This document shows positions 1-8,024 of a stretch of 64,000 bases of DNA, one piece after another. The first letter of the stretch is position 1, and every line of letters begins with the position of its first letter. This DNA comes from Streptomyces bungoensis (GTDB taxonomy: Bacteria; Actinomycetota; Actinomycetes; Streptomycetales; Streptomycetaceae). A program made the translations under genes and the position numbers. Where the stretch lies: positions 764,848 through 828,847 of the forward strand of contig NZ_KQ948851.1 in assembly GCF_001514215.1 (NCBI RefSeq). The letters are read 5' to 3'. The notes beneath the pieces were generated by a model. It did no database searches and was not told the DNA's origin. It saw nothing but the letters and a program-made list of their open reading frames with translations.

Positions 1-573
1 GAGGCGGGACAGCAGCCGCTCGCGTGCTTCCCGCCCCAGGACGGCGATCAGTCCGTGGGAGGCGGCACCCGGGGTGCGCAGGCGCAGCTCGATCCCCATG
101 GCGAGGTGCCACAGCATCGCCGCCATGACCGGCCCGACGAAGGCCCTTACCGTGCCGCCGATAGGACCGCTCTCGGCATAGGCGGGGATCACCTGCACTC
201 CGGTGATCACCCAGACCAACGTGCCCGGAAGGCCGGGGGCGCCCTCGGTGGCCAGGTTCTGCCGTGCCATTAGCGCCGTCGCGAAGAGCGCCAGCTCGGC
301 TGCGGCGAACATGCCGGCCCGCTCGGCGGTGCCGGCCATGTCGAGGTAGTCGGCGGCGAACCGCCAGCTCGTGTCCGCGGAGTAGCAAGTACAGCCGAGG
401 GCGGCAAGGGCAGCGACCTTGACCGCCGGACCGCTGAGACGTTTCTGCGGGCGTGTGCCCTGGCGCCGGATCGTCCAGGCGGTCAGCACCAGCACGACGG
501 CGGCGGGCACCACGGCGGCGAGGAGGAGAGAGAGGTCCGGAGCGGCGCCGAGGGACAGGAAGGGGTGGGTCAT
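1..573 (-). CDS. Integral membrane protein of actinobacterial mobile elements (3' end outside window)
   Basis: The reading frame is open from an ATG at 573 to the window edge, giving 191 visible residues without a stop. Hydrophobic stretches near residues 12-33, 50-60, 85-105, 115-132 and 140-162 suggest four or five membrane segments, with a basic loop after the first (RRQGTRPQKR). The ATG overlaps the stop of the WhiB-like gene (ATGA), so the two are translationally coupled. Proteins of this kind sit beside WhiB-like and replication genes in Streptomyces plasmids and integrative elements, but I cannot name the family or a function. The C-terminus is missing only because the window ends. Confidence 0.55.
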   Translation of the reverse strand, partial: MTHPFLSLGAAPDLSLLLAAVVPAAVVLVLTAWTIRRQGTRPQKRLSGPAVKVAALAALGCTCYSADTSWRFAADYLDMAGTAERAGMFAAAELALFATALMARQNLATEGAPGLPGTLVWVITGVQVIPAYAESGPIGGTVRAFVGPVMAAMLWHLAMGIELRLRTPGAASHGLIAVLGREARERLLSRL

Positions 574-1214
574 GCGGCCTTTCCGAGAGAGGCGTGCGCC
601 GGAGTCGACGCTGCCGGGCGGGCTGCTGGCTGCTGTGTGCCGGGTGCTGAGGCGGGCGGGGGGCCGCCTGCTGCTGGGGCGGTCTTCTTCCGCTTCTTCT
701 TGGGCCGCGGCACGCCGTAGGTGCGGTCGCGGTCGAACACCTTGTTGGTCGCCTGCCGCAGCAGGTCGCGTGCGTGCTTGTGGCTGATCTGAAGGGCGGT
801 GGCGAGCCGGTCGGGCCGCCAGCCGCGTACGTAGGCGTGGTCGATGACGACCTGCCGCTCGGCCTCGGTCAGATGCACGTCGCGTCCCAGGAAAAAGGAG
901 GTTACGCGTCGGTAGTCGAGGCGCTGGTGCAGTCCGTCGTGCCAGGGACGCCGCTCGGCCTCGGTGAGGCCGCCCCAGATGCCCTCCTTGAGGACGTTCT
1001 CCAGGGCGAAGTTGAGGCAGTCGCTGCGTACCGGGCACCAGCCGCACAGCTCCTTCGCCTCGGCGATGGCTTCGTGGTCCCGCGGGAGCGGGAAGAAGAC
1101 GGCGTCAGCGTCCTCGACGTCCATGCCGTGGCACGCTCCCTGGGTGTGCCAGTTGGTGTCTCCGATACTGCGCAGGCCGGTGGCCGGCGCGTCGTGGGTG
1201 GTGATGTGACGCAA
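570..1214 (-). CDS. WhiB-family iron-sulfur transcription factor with extended C-terminus
   Basis: The protein has the four-cysteine WhiB core: Cys28, then CGWC (57-60) and Cys66, followed by the GIWGG turn near 78-82, which together hold a 4Fe-4S cluster and bind sigma-factor region 4. After the core comes a second helix-turn-helix-like stretch (about residues 95-135, with QISHKHARDLL) and a lysine-rich tail (PKKKRKK) that could bind DNA, so it is longer than ordinary Wbl proteins. The frame stays open upstream to 1511, but that part is low-complexity. I chose the TTG at 1214 because GGAG lies 7 nt before it; GTG/TTG starts further upstream cannot be excluded. It is coupled to the downstream membrane gene. 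Wbl proteins of this sort are common on actinobacterial phages and plasmids. Confidence 0.75.
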   Translation of the reverse strand: MRHITTHDAPATGLRSIGDTNWHTQGACHGMDVEDADAVFFPLPRDHEAIAEAKELCGWCPVRSDCLNFALENVLKEGIWGGLTEAERRPWHDGLHQRLDYRRVTSFFLGRDVHLTEAERQVVIDHAYVRGWRPDRLATALQISHKHARDLLRQATNKVFDRDRTYGVPRPKKKRKKTAPAAGGPPPASAPGTQQPAARPAASTPAHASLGKAA

Positions 1215-1369
1215 GGGTGGTCTCCGATGTGCTGCCGCGTCGGCCGGCTGGGGCGGTGCTGGGCGCGGCGTCGGGTGGCCGCAGCGCGCGGGCGTGCGCC
1301 GCAGCCGGGGCGGGACGGTGATAGGGGGTAGCGGTGCATCGGGCGGGATGCACGCGACCGATGCGCCGG

Positions 1370-2086
1370 TCAGGCCACGGCGGGCTGCTGGACCTGCTCG
1401 CTCGGCTGGGCCTGCCGGGCGGCGGCGAGGTCGACGCGGCCGGGGTGCGGGATGGCGCGCGGGGCGGTCGTGCGTACCCCGTCGTCGGGACCGATCCGGC
1501 GGCGACGACACGGCTCACCGGGCTGGGCCAGGCACCACTCGCACTTGACGCTCAGGGCGTCGGGCAGCCCCTGAGCGACGGCGGCCTCGCGGGCTGCGCG
1601 AGCGGGCCGATAGGGGGCGAGGGCTGCGCGGGCGGCGGGCGGTATGCAGGAGCCGATCTGCCGCAGCCTCGCCTCCAGCCTTGGGTCGATGCGGTCGCGA
1701 CCGCTGGTGATGGCTCTGGCCTGGGCGGGCTGCGCGGTGCCGGCGGCGACGGCGCGGCGGGTGCCGACCAGCTCGGCGGTCCAGGCGGCCTGGTCGTCCG
1801 GGTCGGCGGACGGCGTGGGATCGGAGTGCCGGGCCAGGCGGTCGCGACGGTAGCTCTCCCAGGGGCGGGCGACGTCCGCGGGCAGGATCTGGTACGGCGA
1901 GACTCTGATGTGCTGGCGGGCGGCGACGCGGGCGTCCCAGCCGTGCGGAGTGGCCATCGGCACGTCGCCAAGCAGCTCGTGCCACTGTGCGAGCTGGTCG
2001 CGTGCCTCGCCCTGGTTGGTGCGGATGGTGCGGGGGTCGAGTCGGCCGATGTAGGCCAGCAGGGCTGCGATTTCACGGCGGTCCAC
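1370..2086 (-). CDS. Hypothetical mobile-element protein with C-terminal Cys cluster
   Basis: This 238-residue protein starts at a GTG at 2086, two bases after the stop of the helix-turn-helix gene, with a purine-rich GGAGCAG ahead. The N-terminal half (REIAALLAYIGRLDPRT, then QLAQWHELLGDVP) looks helical and resembles proteins found with plasmid or phage replication genes. The C-terminal part has CEWCLAQPGEPC followed by a basic RRRR stretch and a conserved-looking HPGRVDLA, a typical small zinc-binding module of Streptomyces element proteins. The frame runs further upstream to 2398, but that part overlaps the neighbouring gene and has no domain. No function can be assigned; a DNA-processing or accessory replication role is inference from context. 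Confidence 0.55.
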   Translation of the reverse strand: MDRREIAALLAYIGRLDPRTIRTNQGEARDQLAQWHELLGDVPMATPHGWDARVAARQHIRVSPYQILPADVARPWESYRRDRLARHSDPTPSADPDDQAAWTAELVGTRRAVAAGTAQPAQARAITSGRDRIDPRLEARLRQIGSCIPPAARAALAPYRPARAAREAAVAQGLPDALSVKCEWCLAQPGEPCRRRRIGPDDGVRTTAPRAIPHPGRVDLAAARQAQPSEQVQQPAVA

Positions 2087-2088
2087 GA

Positions 2089-2976
2089 CTACTGCTCCGT
2101 TTCGGTCGGCTCGTTCAGGGCGGCGAGAAGTGCGGCGGTGTGGGCCTCTGCCCGCGTCATGCCGCCGGGCTGGCCGGGACCCGTGCCGGGCACGGCGTAG
2201 AGGTTCGGGCGGCCAGGGGGGTGCTCCCGGGCGACCCAGGAACGCCAGTCGGCAGCCCACGCAGCCGCCGGCCTCGGCTTGAAGCCGGAGCGGTGGGCAC
2301 GCCACTTCGCGTCGGCCGCCTGCAGGCCCTGCTCGCCCAGACGGTCGAGGTGCCCCTGCTCGCGGGCCCAGGTGTGGGTGGCTGGGTCGACCTGCCACTC
2401 GGCAGCTGAGAGGACGGCACCACCACCACTGCTGTACCTCCGGTTCAAATCCGGTTCACTACGGTTCTGTGTGCCGGTTTCCGGTACATCGCTGTGCCGG
2501 TTCCCGGCACGTCGAGGTGCCGGTTTCCGTCCGGACCTGCTGGATTCCGGTACTGCCGGTTTCCGGGCCCTCGCAGGGGATTCCGGCACCTCACGCGGGC
2601 GGATGTTGTAGCGCCGCAGGGCCGAGATCCGGAGCGCCGGGGTGGCTTCGGTCCCCTCCGCCGGCGTCTGGTCGGGGTCTTTGTCGTCCACGGTCTCCGC
2701 CAGGACCTTGGCGGCGAGGGGGAGGCGGTAGACGGTGCTGCGCTGCGGGCCGGTGAGGTCTTCGAGCTGCTCCAGCTCACCGGCGTCGACCAGACGGTCG
2801 ATGGCTTCACGGACCGTGGAGACGGAGGCGCGGGTGCGCTTGGCCAGGCTCGACAGGGAGGCCCAGGAAACGCACTGCTCGTCGCCCACCCGGTCGGCGA
2901 TCGACAGCAGGACCAGACGCGCCGTCCCCCGGCTGCAACTGTGCTCCCACACCCAGTCGCGGGCTTCGCTGCTCAT
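2089..2976 (-). CDS. Winged-helix (HTH) protein, possible replication initiator
   Basis: The 295-residue protein starts at ATG 2976 with GGGAG 7 nt upstream; the longer frame back to 3192 is low-complexity. Residues about 15-95 form a winged helix (CVSWASLSSLAKRTRASVST, then REAIDRLVDAGELE and a TVYRLP wing). The centre is basic and repetitive (RKPA, NRH, VPETGT) and is encoded by the iteron-like DNA repeats annotated separately. The C-terminal third (WKAHRSGFKP-like helices with WRSWV) is helical. Winged-helix proteins with such repeat-containing centres occur beside WhiB-like genes in actinobacterial plasmids and ICEs, where they are suspected replication or regulatory proteins. The repeats support DNA binding at its own gene. 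A plain transcription regulator is the alternative. Confidence 0.6.
   Translation of the reverse strand: MSSEARDWVWEHSCSRGTARLVLLSIADRVGDEQCVSWASLSSLAKRTRASVSTVREAIDRLVDAGELEQLEDLTGPQRSTVYRLPLAAKVLAETVDDKDPDQTPAEGTEATPALRISALRRYNIRPREVPESPARARKPAVPESSRSGRKPAPRRAGNRHSDVPETGTQNRSEPDLNRRYSSGGGAVLSAAEWQVDPATHTWAREQGHLDRLGEQGLQAADAKWRAHRSGFKPRPAAAWAADWRSWVAREHPPGRPNLYAVPGTGPGQPGGMTRAEAHTAALLAALNEPTETEQ
2471..2570 (+). repeat. Iteron-like direct repeats inside the HTH gene
   Basis: Three copies of GTGCCGGTTYCCG begin at 2471, 2494 and 2517, exactly 23 bp apart. A fourth, TGCCGGTTTCCGGG, begins near 2554, and shorter CCGGTTC copies lie at about 2440-2465. The unit is itself an imperfect inverted repeat (TGCCGG-tt-CCGGCA). 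Because 23 is not a multiple of three, the copies encode different peptides in the overlapping protein, so the periodicity is maintained at the DNA level. This is the geometry expected of iterons in a replication origin or of an autoregulatory operator. Confidence 0.55.
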
Positions 2977-3786
2977 CGGCAGCTCCCGACGAGCGGGCGG
3001 GTCCCGCAGCTCGGCGGGGCCATGAACGTGCGGTCCGGCTCGGGGCGCTGAGGCGCCGAGGCGGAGATGGCTGCCGCGCAGGCCAGGCGAAAGGGCCTTT
3101 TGCGCAGGGCAGGAGACATGCGATACTCCCCTTTGCAGTGTTGCCACGCTGACGCGCCCCTTGGAAGGACTCAGCGTGGTGATGGTGGGCAATCTCCGCC
3201 CTTGCCGGGGCGGGTATGCCGCTTAGCGTTCGGCGTCCGTGAGTTACCGCTCCCGGGCGCCGTCGCTGTTTGTGGACCTTCGCGGTCCGGTCCGTCCTCG
3301 TGCTCTCCTCATGTCCGTCGCTGCGGGCGGGCTGCCCGGGGACGACGAACATACGCACGGACCCGTATCAAGATCCAGACTTGGTTCTTAAACTCTGTAC
3401 TGGTTGCAGAGAGTCATCGGATGATCGTGTGCCGCAAGTGTCCGTACGGCGCGACCTGGGGCGCACCCCCGCGTCGAAGCGCACCGTTGCCGCGGTTGCC
3501 TCGAACGCCGAGAGCGTGTCACTGTGTCCGAATTGGAACGGGTGTCTGTTATTCCCTGCAGTGGAAATGCGAGGCGGATGGGGTGTTTCCACTGCCGCCT
3601 CCGCGCTTTCCGGTCGAAGATAAAATCCTGCGTGCCAGACGTGACCTATGTCGCTGGCTGTGGCTTGTGCCACTCACCCGGCATACTCCTGCCGGTAGAA
3701 ACGGACAGGCCGACCTGAAACAGGCGGTACGCGTCACACGGAAACGTGCTGGTGAGGAAGAACTTTCCATACAGTGGATCAGCTCG
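2977..3786. other. Long intergenic region between divergent operons
   Basis: No frame here has consistent third-position GC bias or a recognisable domain. The stretch around 3355-3430 and 3590-3640 is less GC-rich than the surroundings. The region separates the minus-strand plasmid-like block from the plus-strand XRE operon, so it probably contains the promoters of both and may contain origin or operator sequences. I see no RNA gene in it. Confidence 0.35.
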
Positions 3787-3814
3787 TCAACTCACGTTTA
3801 TCGCGGGGTAGGGT
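3787..3814 (+). promoter_or_regulatory. Candidate promoter of the XRE/ImmA operon
   Basis: TCAACT at 3787-3792 and TAGGGT at 3809-3814 are separated by 16 bp, a fair match to Streptomyces housekeeping promoters. They lie about 40 bp upstream of the ATG at 3852, which has the strong ribosome site AGGAAAGG. Confidence 0.3.
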
Positions 3815-3851
3815 GCTTGAAGCGACGACGAAGTCCACCCAGGAAAGGATC

Positions 3852-4292
3852 ATGAAAGACTCGACCGAAGGCCAGGTGAGCCCCAAGGGGCTCATGGACC
3901 GCCTAAACCGCCTGTTCGACACAGTGCACCCGCCCGACCGCGGCCCCTTCAGCAACGCCGAGGTGGCCGAACTCATGGAGAAGCGCGGGCTGGGCAAACT
4001 GTCGGCCCAGTACCTCTGGCTCCTGCGGACCGGGCAGCGCGATAACCCGACGAAGCGTCACCTCGAAGCGCTAGCAGGGTTTTTCGGCGTGGACCCCGCA
4101 TACTGGTTCGACGACGTCGTCGCCGAAAAGACCGTGCAGGAACTTGAGTTGCTCGCACTGCTTCGCGACACGAAGATCAAAAACGTGCTCCTTCGCCTGT
4201 CCGACGTTTCCGCAGACGGAAAGGATGCCGTCCTGGGAATCGTCGAGAGCGTACGAAAATCCGAGGGGTTGCCACCCTCAACTGGCTCGTAA
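3852..4292 (+). CDS. XRE-type helix-turn-helix regulator paired with ImmA-like protease
   Basis: The 146-residue protein has an N-terminal helix-turn-helix (roughly residues 15-70: FSNAEVAELMEKRGLG, then SAQYLWLLRTGQRDNP and HLEALAGFFGVDPAYW), the usual layout of regulators encoded just before an ImmA/IrrE metallopeptidase. The ATG at 3852 has AGGAAAGG 4 nt upstream; an in-frame ATG at 3774 has no ribosome site. The protein probably represses its own operon and may be the substrate or antitoxin-like partner of the downstream protease, by analogy with ImmR/ImmA of ICEBs1. Target genes cannot be inferred from the sequence. Confidence 0.75.
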   Translation: MKDSTEGQVSPKGLMDRLNRLFDTVHPPDRGPFSNAEVAELMEKRGLGKLSAQYLWLLRTGQRDNPTKRHLEALAGFFGVDPAYWFDDVVAEKTVQELELLALLRDTKIKNVLLRLSDVSADGKDAVLGIVESVRKSEGLPPSTGS

Positions 4293-4327
4293 AACGGCCG
4301 CGTTCAGTAAGTGATCAAGGAAAAGCA

Positions 4328-4840
4328 ATGTGGTCCGCACGTAGGCTGCGCCGGCCTGACCTTTTGGCCGAGCTGCAGCTCCCGCACGTCACCAATATCC
4401 GCGACCTCAGCGACGAGGTCTCACGCCGCACGGGACGGAAGGTGGTCCTGGAGGCCCGTGAGCAGGCGCCCTCCGTGTGCGGGGCATGCGCCGTCACGGA
4501 GAGTGCCTTCCACGTGTACTACGACCCGCGGACCAGCTCCCTGCACCAGGACCACATCATCGCCCACGAGTTCAGCCACCTGCTGCTCGGCCACCACGAG
4601 AACCGCCCGGCGTCCGCGCTCTCCTCAACGATCTTCACCAGCGTGGGCTCGGCCACCGTCGAGATGATGCTGGGCCGTACCAAGTACGACGAGGACGAGG
4701 AGCGGGACACCGAACTCCTCGCCTCGTTGATCCAGCGCTGGATCATCGACCGGTGGCTGCGCAGCGACGAGTCCTCCGGAGACGAAGTGCAGGACCGGGT
4801 CACGCACACGCTGCTGCGCCGACGGGAGGCCCGGCCGTGA
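4328..4840 (+). CDS. ImmA/IrrE-family metallopeptidase
   Basis: The 170-residue protein contains HEFSHLLLGHH near residues 79-89, the HExxH zinc-protease motif of the ImmA/IrrE family, and ends in a helical acidic/basic tail. ImmA proteins cleave a cognate helix-turn-helix regulator and so switch on mobile-element or stress genes. The regulator is encoded 36 bp upstream. Its stop overlaps the GTG of the membrane protein (GTGA), so the three products are probably made together. The segment between protease motif and C-terminus (TVEMMLGRTKYDEDEERDTE) is typical of the Streptomyces subgroup that sits next to a seven-TM protein. Confidence 0.8.
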   Translation: MWSARRLRRPDLLAELQLPHVTNIRDLSDEVSRRTGRKVVLEAREQAPSVCGACAVTESAFHVYYDPRTSSLHQDHIIAHEFSHLLLGHHENRPASALSSTIFTSVGSATVEMMLGRTKYDEDEERDTELLASLIQRWIIDRWLRSDESSGDEVQDRVTHTLLRRREARP

Positions 4841-6045
4841 AGGACCTGCTCCACCCGATCAGCCTCGTCGTCGCCACGCTCGGCTTCCTCTGCTTGCTGC
4901 GGGACGTGCCGACCCGCCGCCGAGACCCCGCCTTCACCGCGCTGGCCGCCGTCTTCCTGCTGTCAGGGCTGTCGTTCCTGTTCTCCATCACACTGATGTG
5001 GCAGTACCTCGATCATGTCCTGGGCGTGGTGAACCTCTCCGTACCCCTGGCGATGGGGTGCGTGGTCGCGCTGCTCGCCTGCCAGCAGATCGTCCTCACC
5101 TACTGGGGATCACCCCCCGAAGTTGCCCGCAGGAGGGCACGGGAGTGGGTAGCCGCAGGCTTCGCTGTGATCGCAGGGCTGCTGGTGCTGTTCGCCCTGC
5201 TGACGCCTAACGCGCCGCGACCGATCAACTTCACGCTGTACTACGCGCATGATGGCTGGTACGCCGCGTATCTCACCCTGTACGTCACGGCCTACACCAT
5301 CGGCGAACTGTCCCTCGCCCGTGCCTGCTGGCGCCTGGCCCACCGCAGCACACGCGGGTCCGTCCGTATCGGCCTGCGCATCGTCGCCCTCGGCGCGACC
5401 GTCACTCTCGGATACAGCGCCGTGCGCATCGGGAACGTGATCGCCGGCGCCTTCAACGCGTCGCTCGCGGAGTGGGAGGGCTTCGCGTGGACCTGCGGCG
5501 ATGTCGGAGCCATGCTCACGCTCATCGGCTGGCTAGTGCCCACCATCAACGATCAGGCTCAGAGTCTCCAGTACCGGATCAAGCAATACCGCAGCTACTA
5601 CGGCCTACGCCCCCTGTGGCTGGCGTTCTACAGCGAGGCGCCCGAGATCGCACTGCCGATCGACCGAGTCGACCCGGCCCAGAGGCGCCGCTTCCGCAGC
5701 ATCTCGATCCGGCTCTACCGCCGAGCAGTCGAGATCCGAGACGGACGGTTCGTGATCCGTCAGTACCTAGATGCCGCAGTCCGCGAAGCCAGCGAAGCCC
5801 GCCACCGGGCGCGAGGACTTCACGGAGAAGAGCTGTCCGCGGCCGTCACCGCCGACCAGATCCTCGCCGGAATCGCCGCCCGGGCCGCCGGTACCCGCCC
5901 GGAGACCGACCAGCTCACCGAGTTCGCCGACTCCGAACGCCAGACCAGCAGGCCCATGGACGACATCGACGCTCTCCTCGACGTAGCGCGCCACCTGCCC
6001 CGCCAGCCCGCACGAGCCCCCCACCTTGAGCAGGTCTCCGCATGA
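4837..6045 (+). CDS. MAB_1171c-family seven-TM membrane protein
   Basis: From GTG 4837 the protein has 402 residues. The first 245 hold about seven membrane helices (for example FTALAAVFLLSGLSFLFS and AGFAVIAGLLVLFALL); the last 150 are cytoplasmic, starting at the conserved LRPLWLAFYSEAPEIAL. This matches actinobacterial proteins catalogued as putative transporters of the MAB_1171c type, although no substrate is known and a sensor role is equally possible. The start overlaps the ImmA stop (GTGA) and the end overlaps the amidase start (ATGA), which suggests a four-gene signalling or immunity module. Confidence 0.65.
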   Translation: MKDLLHPISLVVATLGFLCLLRDVPTRRRDPAFTALAAVFLLSGLSFLFSITLMWQYLDHVLGVVNLSVPLAMGCVVALLACQQIVLTYWGSPPEVARRRAREWVAAGFAVIAGLLVLFALLTPNAPRPINFTLYYAHDGWYAAYLTLYVTAYTIGELSLARACWRLAHRSTRGSVRIGLRIVALGATVTLGYSAVRIGNVIAGAFNASLAEWEGFAWTCGDVGAMLTLIGWLVPTINDQAQSLQYRIKQYRSYYGLRPLWLAFYSEAPEIALPIDRVDPAQRRRFRSISIRLYRRAVEIRDGRFVIRQYLDAAVREASEARHRARGLHGEELSAAVTADQILAGIAARAAGTRPETDQLTEFADSERQTSRPMDDIDALLDVARHLPRQPARAPHLEQVSA

Positions 6046-7490
6046 CGACCGACCTCACCCACCAGCCCGCCCACGTCCAGCTCCAGGCCCTGGATCGCCG
6101 CGAGATCTCCAGCCGCGAACTGCTCGACCTCCACCTGGCGCAGATCGACGCCAGCCAGATCAACGCCGTCGTTACCCGCGACGACAGCACGGCCCGAGCC
6201 GTCGCACACGCAGCCGACGAACGCCGCGCCCGCAACGAGAGCACCGGCATCCTCGACGGCCTTCCCCTCACGATCAAGGACAGCTTCGAGACGGCCGGCC
6301 TGCGCACCACCAGCGGTGCCGAGGACCTCGCCGATCACGTTCCCGCACACGACGCCGACGCCGTCGCCCGGCTCCGCCACCAAGGCGCCGTCATCATGGG
6401 CAAGACCAATACCCCGGCGTACTGCCAAGACCTGCACACCGACAACGTCCTGTTCGGCCCCACGCTTAACCCGCATGACCCCAAGCGCACTACCGGCGGC
6501 TCCTCCGGCGGCCCCGCCGCAGCAGTCGCCGCCCGTCTGACCCCCGCCGACCTCGGCAGCGACCTCGCCGGCTCCCTGCGACTCCCCGCCCACTACTGCG
6601 GCGTCTACGGCCTGCGCCCGACGCAGGGACTCATCCCAGCCCGCGGCCACGTCCCTCGCCCGCCGGGGTGGATCACCAGCAGCGACATGGTCACCCCCGG
6701 CCCCCTGGCCCGCCACCCCCGAGACCTCGACCTGCTCCTCGCCGCACTGACGACACCGTCACCCGACGAGAACAACCCCTGGAGCGTCACGCTGCCCACG
6801 GCGCAACGCCCGATCAGCCAGCTCCGCGTGGCAGTGTGGGCCGACGACGCGAGCTGCCCAGTCGACCGCAACACCGCTGATGCTCTCGCCACCGTCGAAC
6901 GGACGCTGACCTCCGTCGGCGCGAGTGTCCGCCATACCACGGGGCCGGTCGGCTTCGCTGACTCTCTGCGCCTCTTCGAGCAGCTCCTCTATGCCACCAC
7001 GACCGCAGCCACCGACGACGACGCCGGCGCCGCCGAACTCGCCGCTGCCCGTGACCTGCACACGGACGATGCGAGCCCTCGAGCCGCCTTCCTCCGCCAC
7101 CGAACGCAGACACACCGTGTCTGGCTCCGCGCCAACGAGGAGCGCCTCCGGCTCCGGCAGACGTGGCACCGGTTCTTCGCCGACGCCCAGCACGACGTCC
7201 TCATTACGCCCGCCGCTCCTACTGCGGCGATCCCAGCCGGGAGTCGCTCTCTCATGGTCGACGGCGTTGAACGGAGCTTCTTCGACCAGACCTGCTGGGC
7301 CAACCTGACCAGCCACGTCGGTCTGCCCAGCCTGGTCATGCCTGCTGCGCGTAGCGCCGATGGCCTCCCGATCGGTGTGCAGCTGGTAGGACCGTCCTAT
7401 TCGGAGCGGTCTTTGCTCGTGATGGCCGAGCACCTGGCGCCTCTGCTCGGTGGGACGGCCGGGGGCGTCATCGGATCATGGAGCGGATGA
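6042..7490 (+). CDS. Amidase-signature family amidase
   Basis: The 482-residue enzyme has all three amidase-signature catalytic elements: Lys in PLTIKDSFETAG (near residue 75), the glycine-serine loop TTGGSSGGPAAA (about 150) with the cis-serine, and the nucleophile serine in DLAGSLRLPA (about 173). In the last motif the usual DxGGS is DLAGS, a mild oxyanion-hole variation. Family members hydrolyse amides, including aryl amides, nicotinamide-like compounds or the glutaminyl amide in GatA. It is translationally coupled to the membrane protein, and the substrate is unknown. Its 3' end overlaps the end of the convergent kinase gene by 23 bp. Confidence 0.8.
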   Translation: MTTDLTHQPAHVQLQALDRREISSRELLDLHLAQIDASQINAVVTRDDSTARAVAHAADERRARNESTGILDGLPLTIKDSFETAGLRTTSGAEDLADHVPAHDADAVARLRHQGAVIMGKTNTPAYCQDLHTDNVLFGPTLNPHDPKRTTGGSSGGPAAAVAARLTPADLGSDLAGSLRLPAHYCGVYGLRPTQGLIPARGHVPRPPGWITSSDMVTPGPLARHPRDLDLLLAALTTPSPDENNPWSVTLPTAQRPISQLRVAVWADDASCPVDRNTADALATVERTLTSVGASVRHTTGPVGFADSLRLFEQLLYATTTAATDDDAGAAELAAARDLHTDDASPRAAFLRHRTQTHRVWLRANEERLRLRQTWHRFFADAQHDVLITPAAPTAAIPAGSRSLMVDGVERSFFDQTCWANLTSHVGLPSLVMPAARSADGLPIGVQLVGPSYSERSLLVMAEHLAPLLGGTAGGVIGSWSG

Positions 7491-7986
7491 CCTCTGCGTC
7501 GCCGTTGTAGGTGATGACGGCACCTTCATCCTCGGTAGGCGGTTCGAACCGAGCGAAGAAGTCGTCCAAGGCTTCCGGAGTCACGATCAAGGCATTGGCG
7601 TCCTTGCGCTGGTTGCGCGCGGCGAGGCGCCGCAGGAGCTCCTCCCTGGAGGCCGGCAGGTAGACGAGCAGCGGGAGTCCGCCCGCGGCCCGGACTGTCT
7701 TCTTCCATTCCTCACGATCGGAACGACGCCACAGGCCGTGGTCGAGGACGACGGCACGGCCCGCGCGCAGGTGCTCCGTGAGCTGCGCACGTACGGTCTC
7801 GACCGCAGGAGCCTCGCGCTCAAAATACCCGTGCTCGGGATAGTCGACCCCATAACGGCCGTGGAGGCGGTGGACCTCCTCGTCAACGCTGAGGCGGACA
7901 AGGCCCATCGCGGCGAGAGCCTGTGCAAGGTGCGTCTTGCCGGAGCCGGTGATCCCGATGAGTAGGACGGCGGTCGGCTTGCTCAC
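7468..7986 (-). CDS. P-loop kinase / AAA-family ATP-binding protein
   Basis: The 172-residue protein begins with a Walker A loop GITGSGKT (residues 10-17), followed by RLSVDEEVHRLHGRYG and AVVLDHGLWRR, the acidic second motif of small-molecule kinases of the Zeta-toxin/shikimate-kinase-like fold, and a lid-like arginine stretch (LLRRLAARNQRKD). It probably phosphorylates a small molecule. I chose GTG 7986 because GGGAG lies upstream and the fold starts there; the frame extends to 8112 without any domain. It is the last gene of the long minus-strand array and lies 38 bp after the VanX-like gene. Confidence 0.65.
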   Translation of the reverse strand: MSKPTAVLLIGITGSGKTHLAQALAAMGLVRLSVDEEVHRLHGRYGVDYPEHGYFEREAPAVETVRAQLTEHLRAGRAVVLDHGLWRRSDREEWKKTVRAAGGLPLLVYLPASREELLRRLAARNQRKDANALIVTPEALDDFFARFEPPTEDEGAVITYNGDAEVIRSMIR

Positions 7987-8024
7987 GATGTCGCGCTCCC
8001 TCGCGGTGCTGCTGGTAGCTGCTG

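Noticed and set aside
2430..2600. CRISPR array
   Set aside because: The repeats are short, degenerate and contiguous with coding sequence, with 23-bp period and no unique spacers or cas genes.
3067..3855. 262-codon plus-strand ORF in the long gap
   Set aside because: No domain, irregular third-position GC, overlapping the real XRE start; it is a chance frame in GC-rich DNA.
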